In this document: piece by piece, positions 18,801 to 26,998 of the stretch
How positions within the stretch are numbered: position 1 is the first letter of the stretch
How the letters are laid out: every line of letters begins with the position of its first letter
Assembly (NCBI GenBank): GCA_944325885.1
Contig: CALVBT010000011.1
Location: 1 to 46,511, forward strand
Length of the DNA stretch: 46,511 bases
Origin: Candidatus Gastranaerophilales bacterium
GTDB taxonomy: Bacteria; Cyanobacteriota; Vampirovibrionia; Gastranaerophilales; Gastranaerophilaceae
Direction of reading: 5' to 3'
Position numbers and translations under genes: made by a program
Notes under the pieces: model-generated
What the model saw: the letters and a program-made list of their open reading frames with translations, nothing else
Databases searched by the model: none
What the model was told of the DNA's origin: nothing

Positions 18801-18839
18801 GAGTATGCTTCTTCTTGGATGGAAGACGGAGAAGAATAA
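15831..18839 (+). CDS. polA: DNA polymerase I
   Basis: About 1002 residues from the ATG at 15831, chosen because MEKSKTLILIDGHALAFRSF is the normal PolA start; an in-frame start 39 bases earlier would add unconserved residues. The 5' nuclease domain (1-290) keeps GFEADDVIGT and RGDTSDNIPGIKGIGEKTA. A Q/E/P-rich linker follows (about 335-375). The 3'-5' exonuclease domain keeps FSLDTETTSV (about 408) and YACDDAFVTLEL, but the third catalytic aspartate, expected in KYD, is glutamate (NAKYEINTLL). Polymerase motifs A (DYSQIELRLLAH, about 774), B (RAKAVNFGIIYGQ) and C (QVHDELILE) are intact. It replaces primers and fills repair gaps. A small secreted protein gene overlaps its stop codon. Confidence 0.97.
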   Translation: MEKSKTLILIDGHALAFRSFFALERTGMKTSDKEPTWAVFGFFKAIFDLLKNTDISPDCIAVAFDVSHHTFRTECYQEYKANREQMPDTMKSQMGLIMEGLNAFNIPIYTKEGFEADDVIGTIATKAKALGHKTIILTGDQDAFQLIDKEGMISVLIPSKGELVNYDWARVYNKLGVYPDQVIDYKALRGDTSDNIPGIKGIGEKTAAKLLDRFQNLDNILSHIDDVDGKSLKEKLKNGVEDAKMSYYLATINCDVDINFDFEKTKLDMPDIDSVRDFLTHVQFFSFLKNLPEILKPFSICSLASKPENIDCAEMKKQQMMDEKLIDFISLKDGTAAPKQKAEPVEQNEETTQQPDTENPPAASGQQQLGLFSAIQPKQANSLTNERKTIVTKENFESLLNTLKKQTLFSLDTETTSVNALEADLVGISIAYNEEIQAKDNRIVVTEKEGQTKSFYIPVFHKVGEQLEMDYVLENLKPLLEDEKICKTFQNAKYEINTLLKYDIHLNGVVFDTMLASYVNDPSRKHGLKLQSAENLNYFMTEIETLIGKGKNQITMDDVSIEEASDYACDDAFVTLELTRFWQNKLDEDGKKLLYDIEIPVSLVLAKMEAHGVALDLDYLKELSKELDENLKEIETQIYAIAGESFNLNSPKQVAHILFEKLGIEHKTKKRGAQKQSTDAKVLEELAKDHEIAKYLLQYRHYSKMKSTYVDALPDLISPYDGKIHTNYNQTITVTGRLSSSNPNLQNIPIRTKLGSRIRKAFVPEDKLTQVLLSADYSQIELRLLAHCSGDENLIHAFKSGEDIHAQTAAKVFDVSLDKVTKEMRSRAKAVNFGIIYGQTRWGLASALGISNEEAQDFIDRYFATYPKVKEYMDNSIQEAYRHGYSVTMYGRKRYLLDELMSSNHNIKEFAQRAAINTPLQGAASDLIKLAMIDLDKKLDQHNLKSKMIMQVHDELILETYKDELDTVQTLVKEAMELNQPLKVPLVVDIEYASSWMEDGEE

Positions 18840-19255
18840 TGAAAAAGATAATTTTTATAATACTTGTTTTCTGTTGTTTCAACATCGGGCAGGCTGCCCT
18901 GTGCGAAGATATTCTGGAAGCCACCTATGCCCAGAATGCTGCAGAATACACAAACTACAAAAACTGTATCAGACTGTACAAACTTCCTTACGAAAAATTG
19001 TACTATCTGGCACTATCGAGCATTCCGGCTAACAAATTTGAAGTCGTTGAAATGCAGTCACGAAACGGCTACATAATTTTTCAAACCGACAACAGAGAGT
19101 TTTTGCTCAGCATTTTTAAAAAAGATAAAAACTACACCTTTATCCGTCTGACTCCCTGTGACAACAACTACTATTTTTCTCCGTCTATTGTGACAAAAAT
19201 ATTTAATTACATAGACGTTCATTTTAACGAAGAAGTAAAACAGTTAAAAATGTAA
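18839..19255 (+). CDS. Small secreted protein of unknown function
   Basis: The 138 residues begin MKKIIFIILVFCCFNIGQAALC, a clear signal peptide. The mature part has a conserved-looking fold of mixed helix and strand (YKLPYEKLYYLALSSI; NGYIIFQTDNREFLLSIFKKDK) but no motif I can assign. The ATG overlaps the polA stop codon (TAATG), which fixes the start and implies translational coupling. The gene ends exactly where the convergent DUF3137 gene ends, with no spacer. Confidence 0.8.
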   Translation: MKKIIFIILVFCCFNIGQAALCEDILEATYAQNAAEYTNYKNCIRLYKLPYEKLYYLALSSIPANKFEVVEMQSRNGYIIFQTDNREFLLSIFKKDKNYTFIRLTPCDNNYYFSPSIVTKIFNYIDVHFNEEVKQLKM

Positions 19256-20284
19256 TTACATTCCGATTTTTTGATCAGCTTTGAGCGACTGTATCATTTC
19301 AAAAACTGATATCATCTGGAAAAATGTATCTTCATACAGTTTTTTGTCGTTCATATTTTTCCACGGATCCACAATTTCAAACAAATCCTGATTAGTTGAA
19401 ACAAACAAAATCAAAAAACCATCATCAAAAACGCAATAAGAATTCGGATTGCCATACAATCTTGTTGTCATTTCATCAGCTATTGGCTTTGAAAGTCCCT
19501 GTCTTTTTTGCTCCAATTTTTCCCGCATCTGCCTTTGACGTGCGTCAAGAACCTCCTGTTTTTCTCTTTTATTAAAAGCGTTTTCAAGATTTTTCAGTCT
19601 TTCCATAAAAGCCGTGGTCAACAGGAACCTTGCCTCTACCTGATCTGTAGAATATACATTGTATTCTTTTTCAAACTCAACATCCTCGAGGTTTACCTTT
19701 TCCATACCGTTAACAGCTTCACTATATCTGTTAGAGCGCACAACAGTAGTCCCCTGAAATTTCTTCGGATATTTTACTTTGATTATCAAACCTTTAAAAT
19801 CCGTAAAAGAACTTTTTCCGGAAGAATGTATCAATTCACATTCCTGAAGATACACATCCAGCCCCTTATATGTTCCTGCTATTGTGTCATCGTTGCTTTT
19901 TTGTGCTGCTTTAGGGAATATCTTATACTTTTTTATTTCACGTAAAGAAACAAAATCCTGCTTTACCAGAGAAAAGTTGCCAAAAACTTTTAAAAGACTT
20001 GGCAAAAACTGTTTTTTTACAGAATTCTTAAACTTATTCAGCATAAGATTATGTAATAAAGCAAAAAGAAAGATTAGAAATATTAATAAAAAGAAAACTT
20101 TCATCCCAAAAGGACGAAGAGGCAAAATCAGCATAATCACACTTAAAACTACTGCACCGGCAATAAAATTTATCTTAAAGCGTTGAAAAGTCCTTGCTCT
20201 TTGCGCTTCTAGAGGAGCCAGATACGGGGCTATTCTTTTTGTGAACAACACATCAAATTTCTTTTTATATTCATTATAATCCAT
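19256..20284 (-). CDS. DUF3137-family membrane protein
   Basis: The 342-residue protein has two adjacent membrane helices near residues 37-85 (INFIAGAVVLSVIMLIL and VFFLLIFLIFLFALLHN) and a soluble part with the DUF3137 hallmark: FEKEYNVYSTDQVEARFLLTTAFMERL around residues 205-230, preceded by DFKGLIIKVKYPKKFQGTTVV. The function of DUF3137 is not known. Residues 235-265 form a charged, probably coiled helix rich in R, K, E and Q. No operon partner is evident: its 3' end abuts the preceding convergent gene and its 5' side opens into 63 AT-rich bases. Confidence 0.88.
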   Translation of the reverse strand: MDYNEYKKKFDVLFTKRIAPYLAPLEAQRARTFQRFKINFIAGAVVLSVIMLILPLRPFGMKVFFLLIFLIFLFALLHNLMLNKFKNSVKKQFLPSLLKVFGNFSLVKQDFVSLREIKKYKIFPKAAQKSNDDTIAGTYKGLDVYLQECELIHSSGKSSFTDFKGLIIKVKYPKKFQGTTVVRSNRYSEAVNGMEKVNLEDVEFEKEYNVYSTDQVEARFLLTTAFMERLKNLENAFNKREKQEVLDARQRQMREKLEQKRQGLSKPIADEMTTRLYGNPNSYCVFDDGFLILFVSTNQDLFEIVDPWKNMNDKKLYEDTFFQMISVFEMIQSLKADQKIGM

Positions 20285-20347
20285 ATATACACAACCTTTA
20301 TGAATAATAAATTAAACCTAATATAGCAAATTTAATAAAATATATAA

Positions 20348-20626
20348 TCACTTAATCAAAGTATTTGAAGACAAATCCTCTATCAACGCTACTTTCTGCG
20401 GTCTTGTGAGATGTTTTATTCTGTATTCTTCTTTCATTGCCTCGGATTTTGTTTCGAATTCTTTTAGATAAACCATTTTCAAAGGCTTATGCACCCTTGT
20501 ATATTTTGCAGCCAGACCTTCTTTGTGCTTTTCAAATCGCTTTTTAGGGTCATCTGTATAACCGCAATACAAGGTATTGTCCTCGGTCAAAATTATATAT
20601 GTATAAAACTTTTTATCAGCTTGCAT
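20348..20626 (-). CDS. GIY-YIG domain protein (UPF0213-like)
   Basis: The 92 residues form a single GIY-YIG nuclease fold: YTYIILTEDNTLYCGYTDDPKKRFEKHKEG gives the YIL...YCGYT core with the conserved R, followed by AKYTRVHKPLKMVYLKEF and the EAMKEEYRIKHLTRPQKVALI helix containing the conserved glutamate. Such short bacterial proteins are common and their cellular task is unclear. The start overlaps the end of the dus gene by 11 bases, so the two are translated from one transcript. Confidence 0.9.
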   Translation of the reverse strand: MQADKKFYTYIILTEDNTLYCGYTDDPKKRFEKHKEGLAAKYTRVHKPLKMVYLKEFETKSEAMKEEYRIKHLTRPQKVALIEDLSSNTLIK

Positions 20627-21614
20627 ATCTTTCTGTTTCTTTTTCCTGTAATTCGGATAAAAGTTTCATTATTTTTTCATAGCTTTCTTCCGTAACAAGA
20701 GCGGCTCTGTACTGTGCTGCATCTCTCACACCCCTGATATAGTAGGGATAAAACTTTCTGACAAACTGCAGGGCAACTTTTTCGCCTCTCAGTGTTATTT
20801 CTTCATTTATATGCTCTTTGAGCCACTCGATTTTTTGCACGGTGTCAGGCTCTTTTATGATTTCTCCGGTTTTAAAATAATGTTCGATACGATAAATCAA
20901 ATCCGGCTGCCCCAAAACACCACGCCCTACAGCGACGCCGTCTGTGTTGGAAATCTCCATACACTCTTTTGCACTTTGCGGACTCACAACATCCCCGTTT
21001 GCAAACACAGGAACTTTTATTTCTTTTTTCACGTCGCAAATAGACGCCCAGTCAGCTTTTCCGGAATACATTTGAGAACGGGTGCGGCAATGTATGGTCA
21101 TAAAGTCGGCACCTGCCTCTTCCATTTTTTTTGCATATTCCATAAAGTTTTGTTCCTGCACGGTATATCCGAGCCTGAACTTTACGCTCACAGGCAAATC
21201 AACCGCATCTTTTACGGCTTTTACTATATCACATGCCAGCTCAGGAGTCCTCATCAAAGCAGAACCGTCCCCGCCGCACACTACTTTTTTTACGGGGCAG
21301 CCCATATTTATATCAATAATATTTGCACCGCCTCTTTGTTCCAGCATTTTTGCGGCTTTTGCTATCATCCACGGCTTGTGGCCGGAAAGCTGAAAAGCAA
21401 GAGGATACTCGTTTTTTTCATAAGCAAGAATCTTTGTATGGTCAATATTTTGCATCAAGGATTCCGAGCTTATCATCTCTGTAGTCAAAAGACAGGTCTT
21501 TGAAAATTTTCTTATCAACTGCCTTAAGGGCAAGTCAGTAATGCCGGCCATTGGAGCCAGCGAAACACAGCTGTCAAATTCTACATTACCAATCCTTGTT
21601 TTTATATTTTTCAT
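20616..21614 (-). CDS. dusB: tRNA-dihydrouridine synthase (DusB-like)
   Basis: A 332-residue FMN enzyme that reduces uridine to dihydrouridine in the tRNA D-loop. LAPMAGITDLPLRQL (FMN and substrate loop), NMGCPVKKVVCGGDGSALM (with the catalytic cysteine in KKVVCGGD), VKFRLGY and the phosphate-binding VFANGDVVSP and GVAVGRGVLGQP segments are all present, and the C-terminal helical tRNA-binding domain follows. The DusB subfamily is the best fit but subfamily choice is tentative. The ATG lies at the edge of a degenerate repeat copy, and the nearest purine-rich ribosome site (GGAG) is unusually far, about 13 bases. Confidence 0.93.
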   Translation of the reverse strand: MKNIKTRIGNVEFDSCVSLAPMAGITDLPLRQLIRKFSKTCLLTTEMISSESLMQNIDHTKILAYEKNEYPLAFQLSGHKPWMIAKAAKMLEQRGGANIIDINMGCPVKKVVCGGDGSALMRTPELACDIVKAVKDAVDLPVSVKFRLGYTVQEQNFMEYAKKMEEAGADFMTIHCRTRSQMYSGKADWASICDVKKEIKVPVFANGDVVSPQSAKECMEISNTDGVAVGRGVLGQPDLIYRIEHYFKTGEIIKEPDTVQKIEWLKEHINEEITLRGEKVALQFVRKFYPYYIRGVRDAAQYRAALVTEESYEKIMKLLSELQEKETERYAS

Positions 21615-21650
21615 ACAGTCAACTAGCTCCGGCTCGCAAATAGTCGGCTT
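21612..21650 (+). repeat. Degenerate repeat copy between dusB and the TPR gene
   Basis: CATACAGTCAACTAGCTCCG (21612-21631) matches the repeat core with three changes. It starts on the complement of the dusB start codon and ends close to the stop codon of the TPR gene. Confidence 0.55.
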
Positions 21651-21653
21651 GTT

Positions 21654-23861
21654 TTATTTTTTTGCTGCTGGTTTTGGCTCATAAGCTTTTAAGTCCTGTA
21701 TCCTTTTTGCAGAATATCTTGTATAGTCATTTGTTTCGCCTATTTTTTTAGTTTCAGCAAGATATTTTTTATGGTAAATCAGAGCATTTGCATACTGCGC
21801 AAGATAATCATAATCCACGGCAATGGAATAGTATGCAATAATCATTTGCGAATTGTACTGCAAGGCTTTTTTATAATCGTTTATTGCAGGCTGGTATTTT
21901 TTCTGCGCATCATAGACCATTGCTCTGTAATAATATGCATTGGAGTCTTTCGGGTCTTGAGATATTACTCCGTTCAGGATATTAAGTGCCTGTGCATACT
22001 GTTTTTTGTCGAACAGGTCAATAGCCTTGTCCATTTTTACGGTGTTTTCCTGCTCTATGACATAAGTTAAAAGGTCTTTTGCATTTTTGTTATTTGACTC
22101 AAGAGCCAGTGACTTTTTGGCATAAGTTTTTGCCTGAGCAAAATCCCCTGCGTTTGAATAAGCCAAAGCAGCATAATATGCTGTATCAGCATTGTTTGCA
22201 TCGAGTTTCAGAGATTTTACATAATACTCTGCGGCCTTTGCATTGTTGCCAAGAGCCTGATAACTTGCCCCTGTACCAAACAGAGATTCTGCCGTTGCAG
22301 GTACAATTTTGTTATACAGGTTAATGGCTTCTTGATATTTTTTCTGGTTAAACAGTTTTGTTGCATCGGAATAAAGCAAAGAAGCAGTTTCAGAATCTAT
22401 TGCAGAGAGCTGTTTTTTGATAGTTGTATTTTCCGGAAACAACCCCTTTGCTTCCGTCAAAAGGGTTCTTGCCTTGTCATAATTGCCCTGCTGTTTGTAA
22501 GCCTGAGCAAGATTCATATAAGTATCTTCGTTTTTCGGATTCAATTTCAGAGACTGATTGTAATAAGTAACAGCTTCTGAGAGTTTGTTTGCCTTGTGCA
22601 GTTCAAAAGCATATCTGTAAAGCAAAGCAGCGTTGTTAGGCTCTTTTTGAACCTGCTGATATATGTAAGAAAGTTTTTCATCCGGTGTCATACTTGTTTC
22701 ATACACATCAAAAAGCTCATCTCGAATCTCCTGATTGTTCGGGTCAAGATTCAAAGCCAGTTTGTAATTTTCAATAGCTGCGGTTTTGTTGCCCATAGCC
22801 TTGTAGCATTGAGCTTTGTACAAATATGCAAGTTTAAAATTAGGATTTACATCCAGTATTGTGTCATAAGCCTCGATAGCTGTTTCGTAATCTTTTTTTG
22901 CCTGAAACAAAGTACCCATATTCAAACGTGTGGTAACGTTAGAGGGGTTTAGTTCTTCTGCTTTTTTGTACTGGGCTAAAGCAGCCTCAAAATTGTTGCG
23001 TTTTTGATAAACTGCGCCGAGATTTGCATGAGCCTCTGCGTCATTAGGGTTCTGGCTTACTTTTTGTTTCCAGATATTTTCCAAAGAGAGCAAAACATCC
23101 TGATTGTTGCTTGATTTTGAAAGCGAAAGATTGTACTGCTCTGCAGCGAGGTCAAGTTTGCCAAGACGCTCATAAGCACCTGCGAGTTTTAGGTGCAGTT
23201 CTGAATTTTTCGGATTCAAAACAAGAGCCTGGTCAAGATAAGATACAGCCTGATTGTTCAGGTTCAAAATATAATAAATAGCACCGAGATTGGCTAAAGA
23301 ATCAGCCCTGTAAGTCGTATCCGTCTGCGACTGCTGAAACTCCGTCACTGCTGCAGCAAACTCACCCTGCGCACGGAGAGATTTGCCCATCATATAATGC
23401 CCTTTTGGTGTCTGGTCAGCTTTTATTGCATACAATACATTGTCCAGACTTTCTTCAATATTGTTCAAATCCGTAATATACTGCGCATCTACCGGCTCAT
23501 CGTTATAATATTTCATATAAAAAACAGCGGAACGCAGGTCATTAGCTGCCTTGTTATAGTCAAAAGCCTTGTTATTATTGTATTGCGCTCTGGCAAGATA
23601 TGCATTCACCAGCTGTATACGTGAGGATTTGTCCGAGGGATTTTCTCTCAAGGCTTTTCTGAACTCTGTTATTGCCTCAGAATACTGGTTCTTCTTCAAA
23701 AACTCCTGTCCGTTATTGTAATAAACAGACCCCTGAGAGGAATAGTCTTCTTGTGTAGTATAGTTTGAAAAGCCCACGTCCGAAACATTGTCATCTGCGA
23801 AAGCAGTCAAATTCATTAAAGCCAATAAAAAAATTATGCCCAAAATTCTTTTTTTATACAT
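21654..23861 (-). CDS. Large secreted tetratricopeptide-repeat protein
   Basis: The 735-residue protein has a signal peptide (ILGIIFLLALMNLTAFA) and then TPR units over most of its length. Many units follow the 34-residue W/Y-LG-Y-A-F-A-P pattern, for example YNNGQEFLKKNQYSEAITEFRKALRENPSD-like and YQKRNNFEAALAQYKKAEELNPSN-like segments, at least fourteen by eye. TPR solenoids bind partner proteins; export suggests a role in the periplasm or cell envelope. It is transcribed divergently from rpsE. GGGGGGAAGGG just before the ATG is a strong ribosome site. No operon partner is evident. Confidence 0.88.
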   Translation of the reverse strand: MYKKRILGIIFLLALMNLTAFADDNVSDVGFSNYTTQEDYSSQGSVYYNNGQEFLKKNQYSEAITEFRKALRENPSDKSSRIQLVNAYLARAQYNNNKAFDYNKAANDLRSAVFYMKYYNDEPVDAQYITDLNNIEESLDNVLYAIKADQTPKGHYMMGKSLRAQGEFAAAVTEFQQSQTDTTYRADSLANLGAIYYILNLNNQAVSYLDQALVLNPKNSELHLKLAGAYERLGKLDLAAEQYNLSLSKSSNNQDVLLSLENIWKQKVSQNPNDAEAHANLGAVYQKRNNFEAALAQYKKAEELNPSNVTTRLNMGTLFQAKKDYETAIEAYDTILDVNPNFKLAYLYKAQCYKAMGNKTAAIENYKLALNLDPNNQEIRDELFDVYETSMTPDEKLSYIYQQVQKEPNNAALLYRYAFELHKANKLSEAVTYYNQSLKLNPKNEDTYMNLAQAYKQQGNYDKARTLLTEAKGLFPENTTIKKQLSAIDSETASLLYSDATKLFNQKKYQEAINLYNKIVPATAESLFGTGASYQALGNNAKAAEYYVKSLKLDANNADTAYYAALAYSNAGDFAQAKTYAKKSLALESNNKNAKDLLTYVIEQENTVKMDKAIDLFDKKQYAQALNILNGVISQDPKDSNAYYYRAMVYDAQKKYQPAINDYKKALQYNSQMIIAYYSIAVDYDYLAQYANALIYHKKYLAETKKIGETNDYTRYSAKRIQDLKAYEPKPAAKK

Positions 23862-24143
23862 AGCTGAAGCCCTTCCCCCCTGTTATCTTCTAACAACGGA
23901 TATTTAATATAAATTAACTATACAACAATACACCGAAATTTAAAATAAATATATATAGTAATGTTAATAAAAAATCCATTACCCGCTTGCGCAAAAATAT
24001 TTTCCGTGTATGATAAAAAAGTCAGAAAAGTTACCCAACAATTTAATACACACCCGGCTGATATTTTTCGGCTTCTTTTTTGTTGTATAAATTGTTTTAT
24101 ATTTAAAAAAAGTTAACTAACTACACTAAGGAAAGGTAATACA
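23862..24143. promoter_or_regulatory. Divergent promoter region, TPR gene / rpsE
   Basis: This 282-base AT-rich gap separates divergent genes. A TGTTA-TCTTC-TAACA hairpin lies near 23881. Promoter-like TTGTTGTATA strings followed by TATATT-type boxes are found on both strands (minus near 23900-23930; plus near 24081-24110), but none has perfect boxes, so exact starts are uncertain. AAGGAAAGG (24128-24136) is the rpsE ribosome site. No trace of rplR or other spc-operon genes is present. Confidence 0.45.
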
Positions 24144-24797
24144 GTGGAAGAAAAAGAAATTCAAGAAGTTGAAGCAGTAGAAACAGCAGAACAAACAGCT
24201 GAAACTGCAGAAGCAACTGAAACAACTGAAGAAAAAGCACCGGCTCCGGCTAAAAAAGGCAGAGGTGCGCAAAAAGGTAAAAAAAGAAAAATCGAAACAG
24301 TAGAAAATGCTCCGCAATCTGAATGGAAAGAAAGAGTAGTACAAATCAGACGTGTTACTAAAGTTGTTAAGGGCGGTAAAAAATTGAGCTTTAGAGCTAT
24401 TGTTATCGTCGGCAACTCAAAAGGTCAGGTTGGTGTAGGCTGTGCAAAAGCTTCTGAAGTTATTATCGCTATTCAAAAAGCTATTGCAGAAGGCAGAAAA
24501 AACCTCATCACAGTACCTATCTTCAAAACAACTATTCCTCACCCGATTGTCGGCCGTTCCGGCGCAGGCGCAGTTATGCTGAAACCTGCTTCTCAAGGTA
24601 CCGGTGTTATCGCAGGCGGTGCTGTTCGTGCAGTATTGGAACTCGCCGGTGTTGAAAACATTTTGAGCAAATCTCTGGGTTCAAAATCTCCGCTCAACGC
24701 AGCAAACGCTACTATGGACGCTTTGAAAAACCTGAGAACATTCAACGATGTTGCTAAAAAACGCGGCTTGACTCTCAATCAGATGCTCAATGCTTAG
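24144..24797 (+). CDS. rpsE: 30S ribosomal protein S5 with long N-terminal extension
   Basis: 217 residues against about 165 in E. coli. The S5 core begins near residue 58 ([23 protein letters not shown]) and is complete, with [18 protein letters not shown] and [19 protein letters not shown]. The extra N-terminal ~55 residues are acidic and threonine-rich, then proline/lysine-rich ([18 protein letters not shown]). The start is GTG at 24144, placed by AAGGAAAGG. S5 takes part in decoding fidelity and mRNA entry. It is the first gene of the cluster here; rplR, which normally precedes it, is missing. Confidence 0.96.
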   Translation: MEEKEIQEVEAVETAEQTAETAEATETTEEKAPAPAKKGRGAQKGKKRKIETVENAPQSEWKERVVQIRRVTKVVKGGKKLSFRAIVIVGNSKGQVGVGCAKASEVIIAIQKAIAEGRKNLITVPIFKTTIPHPIVGRSGAGAVMLKPASQGTGVIAGGAVRAVLELAGVENILSKSLGSKSPLNAANATMDALKNLRTFNDVAKKRGLTLNQMLNA

Positions 24798-24843
24798 TCA
24801 GCCTGCAATCGTAAACATTAATTAAAGTAAAGGAATAATAACA

Positions 24844-25035
24844 ATGGCTAAAGATAAATTTGAAAAAGTTTCGATTAAACTTACAAGAAGCTTAATCGGC
24901 TCTACAAAAGACCAGATAAAAGTTGTTAAAGCTCTGGGCTTGAAAAAAACAAACGATGTTGTTGAACATTATGCCAGCCCTACTATCATGGGTATGGTTA
25001 ATAAAGTTCCTCACCTTGTAACAGTTGTAAAATAA
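24844..25035 (+). CDS. rpmD: 50S ribosomal protein L30
   Basis: The 63-residue protein is full length for bacterial L30, with VSIKLTRSLIGSTKDQIKVVKALGLKKTNDVV and the closing MVNKVPHLVTV matching the family. It lies between rpsE and rplO, the usual order. AAAGGAATAATAACA precedes the ATG. Confidence 0.96.
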   Translation: MAKDKFEKVSIKLTRSLIGSTKDQIKVVKALGLKKTNDVVEHYASPTIMGMVNKVPHLVTVVK

Positions 25036-25056
25036 TTTTAGAAAAGGACATATAAA

Positions 25057-25509
25057 ATGGCAGAAAGAATAACATTAGAAGATTTAAGACCTGCTGAAGG
25101 TGCTACTCACCGCTCTAAAAGAGTAGGCAGAGGCAGAGCTACAGGTGTTGGTAAAACTTCAGGCAGAGGCCACAACGGTGAAGGCCAACGTTCCGGCTCA
25201 AGCTCAAAAAGAGGTTTTGAAGGCGGTCAGATGCCCTCTTACAGACAGATGCCGAAATTGAAAGGCTTTACAAACTTTGCTGCACTCAACACTGCAGAAA
25301 TTAACGTAAAAGACCTTGAAAAACTCGACGCTTCCGAAATTGATTTGACATGGTTAATCCAAAACGGAAAAGCTCATCCGAAATCAGAAGTTTTAAGAGT
25401 TCTCGGCAACGGCGAAATTTCTAAAGCCGTTACGGTAAAAGCCAGATACTTCACTCCTTCCGCTAAAGAAAAAATCGAAAAAGCAGGCGGCAAGGCCGAA
25501 TTGGTATAA
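25057..25509 (+). CDS. rplO: 50S ribosomal protein L15
   Basis: The 150-residue protein has the glycine/arginine-rich N-terminal extension of L15 (RVGRGRATGVGKTSGRGHNGEGQRSG) that threads into the large subunit core, and the C-terminal globular part ending KARYFTPSAKEKIEKAGGKAELV. An AAAGGA ribosome site precedes the ATG. A long perfect hairpin lies between its stop codon and secY. Confidence 0.97.
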   Translation: MAERITLEDLRPAEGATHRSKRVGRGRATGVGKTSGRGHNGEGQRSGSSSKRGFEGGQMPSYRQMPKLKGFTNFAALNTAEINVKDLEKLDASEIDLTWLIQNGKAHPKSEVLRVLGNGEISKAVTVKARYFTPSAKEKIEKAGGKAELV

Positions 25510-25520
25510 ATGTGTAACAA

Positions 25521-25556
25521 AAATATATGTGCCGGCACCAGTCGGCACATATATTT
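25521..25556 (+). other. Perfect 14-bp hairpin between rplO and secY
   Basis: AAATATATGTGCCG and CGGCACATATATTT are perfectly complementary around an 8-base loop. The T-rich end of the stem is followed by AAAAC, not a T-run, so it is a weak terminator at best. It may be an attenuator, an mRNA processing site or a 3' end stabiliser that separates ribosomal protein and secY expression. Confidence 0.6.
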
Positions 25557-25586
25557 AAAACACAATAAAATTGGAGAGAAATTATA

Positions 25587-26930
25587 ATGCAAAATGCAAG
25601 AATGAAACCACCGACTATGGATGACGTGGTATCAATGTTTCAGGCTTCGGGTTTAAAGGCAAAATTACTTTTCACTTTTGCAATGATTGTTGTATTTAGA
25701 TTAGGTGTTGCGCTTCCTTTATACGGAATTAACAACGAAGTTTTTTCAAAAATAGCTCAGGGGAATAATATTATAGGTTTTATAGACCTGTTTTCCGGCG
25801 GTGCGCTGGCTAATGTGTCTATTCTCGCTCTTGGTATCGGACCTTACATCACAGCGTCCATCATCATGCAGCTTTTGACAGTTATTATCCCGCATCTTGA
25901 ACAGCTTCAAAAAGAAGAAGGCGAAGCAGGAAGAAGAAAAATTTCACAATACACAAGATATTTTACAGTGTTTATTTCCTTCTTTCAGGCAAGCATATTC
26001 CTTTTATATCTGCTGCATCAGGCACCGGCTACTATCATGCCGGGAATTTCGCACGCAGCATTTTTCATAGGCTCATGCATTATCCTTACGGCAGGTTCCG
26101 TATTTGTAATGTGGCTGGCTGAATTGATGACAGAAAGAGGTATCGGAAACGGCGGCTCTTTGCTCATCTTTGTCGGTATTATTTCAAGAATACCTTATTA
26201 CTGCGAAAAAACAGGACAGCTCGTTGCAAATGATTCTTCATTGCAGCTCGGTTTGCTTTTACTTCTCGCTATTTTCTTTGCAACAATGGTTCTAATCGTT
26301 GTTATGCAAGAAGCAGTAAGAAAAGTTCTTATCGTAAACCCGAAAAGACAGGTAGGCAACAAGATTTATGGCGGCATAAACACCTATATCCCGTTCAAGA
26401 TGAATCCGGGCGGCGTTATGCCTATCATCTTTGCTATCGCAATCCTGCTGTTCCCGACGACTGTTATCAGCCTGATAGGACAAACTAACCTTCCCGCAGG
26501 AACACTAAAAGACACTATCACATGGCTTTCTACAGTACTTAGCCCGTCAGGATGGGTTCATTATGTATTGTATTTTATACTGATTGTACTGCTCACATTC
26601 TTTTATGCATCGATTATGCCTAATATGCAGCCAAAAGAAATCGCAAACAATCTGAAAAAATACGGCTCCTCCATCCCCGGAATAAAACCCGGCAAACCTA
26701 CAGCAGAAGCTCTGGACAAAATTATTTCCAGATTAACACTTCTCGGTGCGCTCTGTCTGGGTATTGTTGCTCTTATTCCGTCAGGTGCTTCGTACATTAC
26801 AAACATCACGACCCTGCAGGGTATCGGTGCAACATCATTAATCATCATGGTGGGTGTTGCTCTCGATTTTATCAACCAGATAAAAACACAGCTCCTTGCA
26901 AGAAACTACGAAAGCTTCTTGAAAGAGTAA
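25587..26930 (+). CDS. secY: Preprotein translocase subunit SecY
   Basis: The 447-residue inner-membrane protein has ten predicted membrane spans. Family motifs are intact: FRLGVALPLYGIN, LALGIGPYITASIIMQLL (lateral gate region), the cytoplasmic loop EEGEAGRRKISQYTRY, and VNPKRQVGNKIYGG. SecY forms the protein-conducting channel. Its place after rplO is standard, but adk and map, which normally follow, are absent and a terminator comes next. Confidence 0.97.
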   Translation: MQNARMKPPTMDDVVSMFQASGLKAKLLFTFAMIVVFRLGVALPLYGINNEVFSKIAQGNNIIGFIDLFSGGALANVSILALGIGPYITASIIMQLLTVIIPHLEQLQKEEGEAGRRKISQYTRYFTVFISFFQASIFLLYLLHQAPATIMPGISHAAFFIGSCIILTAGSVFVMWLAELMTERGIGNGGSLLIFVGIISRIPYYCEKTGQLVANDSSLQLGLLLLLAIFFATMVLIVVMQEAVRKVLIVNPKRQVGNKIYGGINTYIPFKMNPGGVMPIIFAIAILLFPTTVISLIGQTNLPAGTLKDTITWLSTVLSPSGWVHYVLYFILIVLLTFFYASIMPNMQPKEIANNLKKYGSSIPGIKPGKPTAEALDKIISRLTLLGALCLGIVALIPSGASYITNITTLQGIGATSLIIMVGVALDFINQIKTQLLARNYESFLKE

Positions 26931-26955
26931 GCAAAATACAGAAATATTCTTTTAG

Positions 26956-26995
26956 AGCCGTGCTTTAGTTGTTTTCAAAAAAAGCACGGCTTTAA
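26956..26995 (+). terminator. Rho-independent terminator after secY
   Basis: AGCCGTGCTTT and AAAGCACGGCT form an 11-bp stem with a 13-base loop, followed by TTTAATATTT. It should end the rpsE-rpmD-rplO-secY transcript, so the infA part of the cluster needs its own promoter. Confidence 0.8.
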
Positions 26996-26998
26996 TAT

